Assembly: GCF_000373625.1 (NCBI RefSeq)
Contig: NZ_KB891997.1
Coordinates: 1 to 64,000 of the forward strand
DNA: 64,000 nucleotides
Direction: 5' to 3'
Origin: Streptomyces sp. LaPpAH-108
Lineage (GTDB): Bacteria; Actinomycetota; Actinomycetes; Streptomycetales; Streptomycetaceae
Below are positions 62,395-64,000 of the stretch, piece after piece. Position 1 is the first letter of the stretch. Every line of letters begins with the position of its first letter. The notes beneath the pieces are model-generated. The model was not told the origin of the DNA and did no database searches. It was given only the letters and a program-made list of their open reading frames with translations. A program made the translations under genes and the position numbers.

Positions 62395-62470
62395 GCTGGC
62401 CCCCTCGGTCGGCCGCGAGCGACAGCTGCGCGGAGGCGGGGTCCGGACCGGGGCACCCCGGAGGATCGCT

Positions 62471-62605
62471 CCACACCGCAGTCCTCGGCGGCGTCGGATC
62501 GTGTGACGGTCTCAGCGCAGGTGATCCGGCTCGCCCCTCTCCCGAGGGGCCCACGGTTGCGGGTCAGCGCCGGATTCCGACCGGCTTCCCCTGACCGCTG
62601 AAACG
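62471..62605 (-). ncRNA. Cobalamin riboswitch 1
   Basis: Minus strand reads GGGGAAGCCGGTCGGAATCC, then the core GCGCTGACCCGCAACCGTG, then GAGCCGGATCACCTG. These are the B12-box elements. A downstream hairpin at 62471-62495 (GACTGCGGTGTGG) may be P13/L13. About 80 nt remain to the GTG of the sortase-anchored gene. Confidence 0.9.
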
Positions 62606-62709
62606 GAGAGCATCTCACCATGGCCGGGAGGTGTCGTCAACGCGTCACCCCGAGTCGGTAGTTGAGCGAGGGGAGCCGAGGCCGGTCGCCTCGGCTCCCG
62701 CCCGCCTCC

Positions 62710-63273
62710 TCAGTGCGCGCGCACCGAGTCCGGCGTGAACTTCGGCTTGCCGGTCGTCCCGTCGATGCTGGTCGAGCCGTAGACCCACGCCTCGACCTCA
62801 CCGGCCTTCGGCTTGTCGCTCATGGCGCCGAGCGGGCTGTACGTCCAGGTCGACTGGCCCGCCGGGGCGATCCAGTAGGACCAGTAGGCGGAGGCGGGCG
62901 GGGTGAGCACGCAGGCGTCCTGCGCCGGGGTCGGGTACTGAGTCCCGCTGTTGAAGGCCGAGTTGCCGATCCGGCAGATGAAGGCGGGGCCGTCGTGCTG
63001 CGTACCGGCGGTCGTGAAGCCGCCGTTGTGCAGCAGGTTGTAGCCGGTGGTCGGATTGGCGTCGCAACCGCGCACCACCGAGCCGCCCCACGGCCCGAAG
63101 CCGACCGCGACGATCGCGCCCTTGGTCGGGGTGCAGCTGGACAGCGGATCGGCCGCCGCCGGGGTGGCCGCACCGGTCACGGCGGCTCCCGCCGCGGCCA
63201 GGGCGAGCGTGGCCGCGGCGAGCGCTCGCGGAACGGCACGTCCGGCAGCGGTACGTTCGGTGGCGTTCTTCAT
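62710..63273 (-). CDS. Small secreted protein under B12 riboswitch
   Basis: 187 aa from ATG at 63273 (GGAGGGG upstream). Signal peptide (ALAAATLALAAAGAAVTGAA ... AAA), mature part of about 145 residues with several Cys (SSCTPTKG, RGCDANPTT, FICRIGN, DACVLTPP) and an aromatic core AYWSYWIAPAGQSTWTYSPLG then GEVEAWVYGSTS. This resembles the beta-domain-like secreted proteins found beside cobalamin ECF transporters (for example the SCO2322 type), from memory. No membrane anchor. Confidence 0.75.
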   Translation of the reverse strand: MKNATERTAAGRAVPRALAAATLALAAAGAAVTGAATPAAADPLSSCTPTKGAIVAVGFGPWGGSVVRGCDANPTTGYNLLHNGGFTTAGTQHDGPAFICRIGNSAFNSGTQYPTPAQDACVLTPPASAYWSYWIAPAGQSTWTYSPLGAMSDKPKAGEVEAWVYGSTSIDGTTGKPKFTPDSVRAH

Positions 63274-63354
63274 GACAGCCCCTCCAACTCGGCCGTGTAC
63301 GACCGGGCGTGGGGGGTCGGCGGCGTACGGGCGAGCCCCGTGCGGCCTTCCGGT

Positions 63355-63490
63355 CCACGCCGCAGTCCGCGACGGCGCTTCGGTCCTGGCTCCAGCCCAG
63401 GTGCTCCGGCTCGCCCATCCGCGAATGGGCCTACGGTTGCGGGTCAGCGCCGGACTTCGACCGGCTTCCCCTGAGTGCTGAAGTGAAAGC
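63355..63490 (-). ncRNA. Cobalamin riboswitch 2
   Basis: Minus strand: AGGGGAAGCCGGTCGAAGTCC, core GCGCTGACCCGCAACCGTAG, then GAGCCGGAGCACCTGG. Hairpin motif GACTGCGGCGTGG at 63378-63355 follows. Controls the gene at 62710-63273, about 80 nt downstream. Confidence 0.9.
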
Positions 63491-63599
63491 GCGTCATGCG
63501 ACCACGGCGGACCGGTTCGCGTCAATGGGGGACCGCACAGCCGGGGAGGCGTCGGCCGCTCCCGCTGTCATGTTCTTGACGGCCTTGTCGAATCGTGCT

Positions 63600-63750
63600 C
63601 AAATCCGCCTGAGAAGCAACAAGTTCCAGGGGAAGCCGGTCGAAAACCGGCGCTGACCCGCAGCCGTGGGCCCATCGGGAGATGGGCGAGCCGGAATGCC
63701 TGGAGCGAGATCAGAGAGCGACTGACGCCGTCGCGGACTGCGGCGTGGTG
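63600..63750 (+). ncRNA. Cobalamin riboswitch 3
   Basis: Plus strand: CAGGGGAAGCCGGTCGAAAA, core GCGCTGACCCGCAGCCGTGG, then GAGCCGGAATGCCTGGAG. The shared hairpin motif GACTGCGGCGTGG lies at 63736-63748. Precedes the gene starting at 63850. Confidence 0.9.
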
Positions 63751-63849
63751 CGAACAGCTTCCGCACTCAGGGGATTTCGGCCCTGGGCGGGAGCTTTGAG
63801 CCACGTTTCCCCTGCGCCGGTCTCGACGCTGCGAGGGGGATGGCGGGCG

Positions 63850-64000
63850 ATGGGCACAGCGGCGCACAGAGACACACGGAGGCGGGGCAGACTCGCCGGA
63901 CTCTTCGCGGTACTCGGCCTCATGGCCGCCCTGCTCACCGTGACCGCCCCGCCCGCCGGCGCCGACCCGCAGGCCATGGGCCGCTGCACCACCACCTCCG
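63850..64000 (+). CDS. Secreted protein under B12 riboswitch, N-terminal part only
   Basis: ATG at 63850. First 50 codons: basic start (AAHRDTRRRGRLAG), hydrophobic core (LFAVLGLMAALLTVTA), APPAGA cleavage site, then DPQAMGRCTTTS at the window edge. Exported; the rest is outside. Its riboswitch places it in the same B12-repressed set as the two minus-strand genes. Confidence 0.7.
   Translation, partial: MGTAAHRDTRRRGRLAGLFAVLGLMAALLTVTAPPAGADPQAMGRCTTTS

Overview
This window is high-GC actinobacterial DNA, almost certainly a Streptomyces chromosome. Third-position GC is extreme, GTG starts and ATGA/GTGA overlaps are frequent, and many families are streptomycete-specific. From memory, the gene order from the repeat lipoprotein through rmdA, LysR and sdh, and then egtABCD, the thioredoxin and peptide deformylase resembles the SCO0930-to-SCO0880 part of S. 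coelicolor. No rRNA, CRISPR array, insertion sequence, phage or plasmid gene was seen.

Layout. 1-1.2 kb: start of a secreted protein running off the edge, then about 1 kb of C-rich non-coding DNA with perfect long direct repeats. 1.3-5.5 kb: repeat lipoprotein, methyltransferase and a GGDEF-EAL cyclic-di-GMP enzyme (RmdA-like). 5.6-10 kb: LysR regulator divergent from a three-subunit succinate dehydrogenase. 10-14.3 kb: stress and housekeeping genes (UvrA2-like protein, antitoxin-like protein, HAD phosphatase, dodecin). 14.5-18.9 kb: ergothioneine operon egtABCD, without egtE. 19-24 kb: PARG-like protein, MazF/PemK-like protein, flotillin, esterase, FMN reductase. 24-28 kb: two TetR regulators with visible palindromic operators, a TetX-like monooxygenase and a LacI regulator. 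28-31.2 kb: thioredoxin, disulfide oxidoreductase, peptide deformylase and a TPR protein; two of these have exact SigR-type promoters. 31.3-36 kb: CDP-alcohol phosphotransferase and a three-gene FAD / MAB_1171c-like / HExxH cassette. 36-38.8 kb: a permease pair and a DUF6193-like protein.

38.9-61 kb is the most remarkable part: a selenium, molybdenum and formate island. A four-gene cassette comes first (acyl-CoA-dehydrogenase-like flavoprotein, PhnD-like binding protein without signal peptide, degenerate-TusA/diiron fusion, cysteine desulfurase). It is followed by a formate dehydrogenase whose catalytic subunit is read through an in-frame TGA as selenocysteine, with a SECIS hairpin just after the TGA. 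Then come its Fe-S and NrfD-like subunits, selA, selB, tRNA-Sec (on the opposite strand) and selD. The same stretch carries two Mop/TOBE proteins, an unrelated NAD-dependent formate dehydrogenase, a FocA-type formate channel, a type II NADH dehydrogenase and a YedY/sulfite-oxidase-like molybdoenzyme. Together they could take up formate, oxidise it by two independent routes and pass the electrons to the quinone pool.

61-64 kb: three secreted-protein genes, each preceded by its own cobalamin riboswitch. One encodes a sortase-anchored alpha/alpha-barrel protein. This looks like a B12-repressed extracellular capture system built on the transcobalamin plan; the third gene runs off the window.
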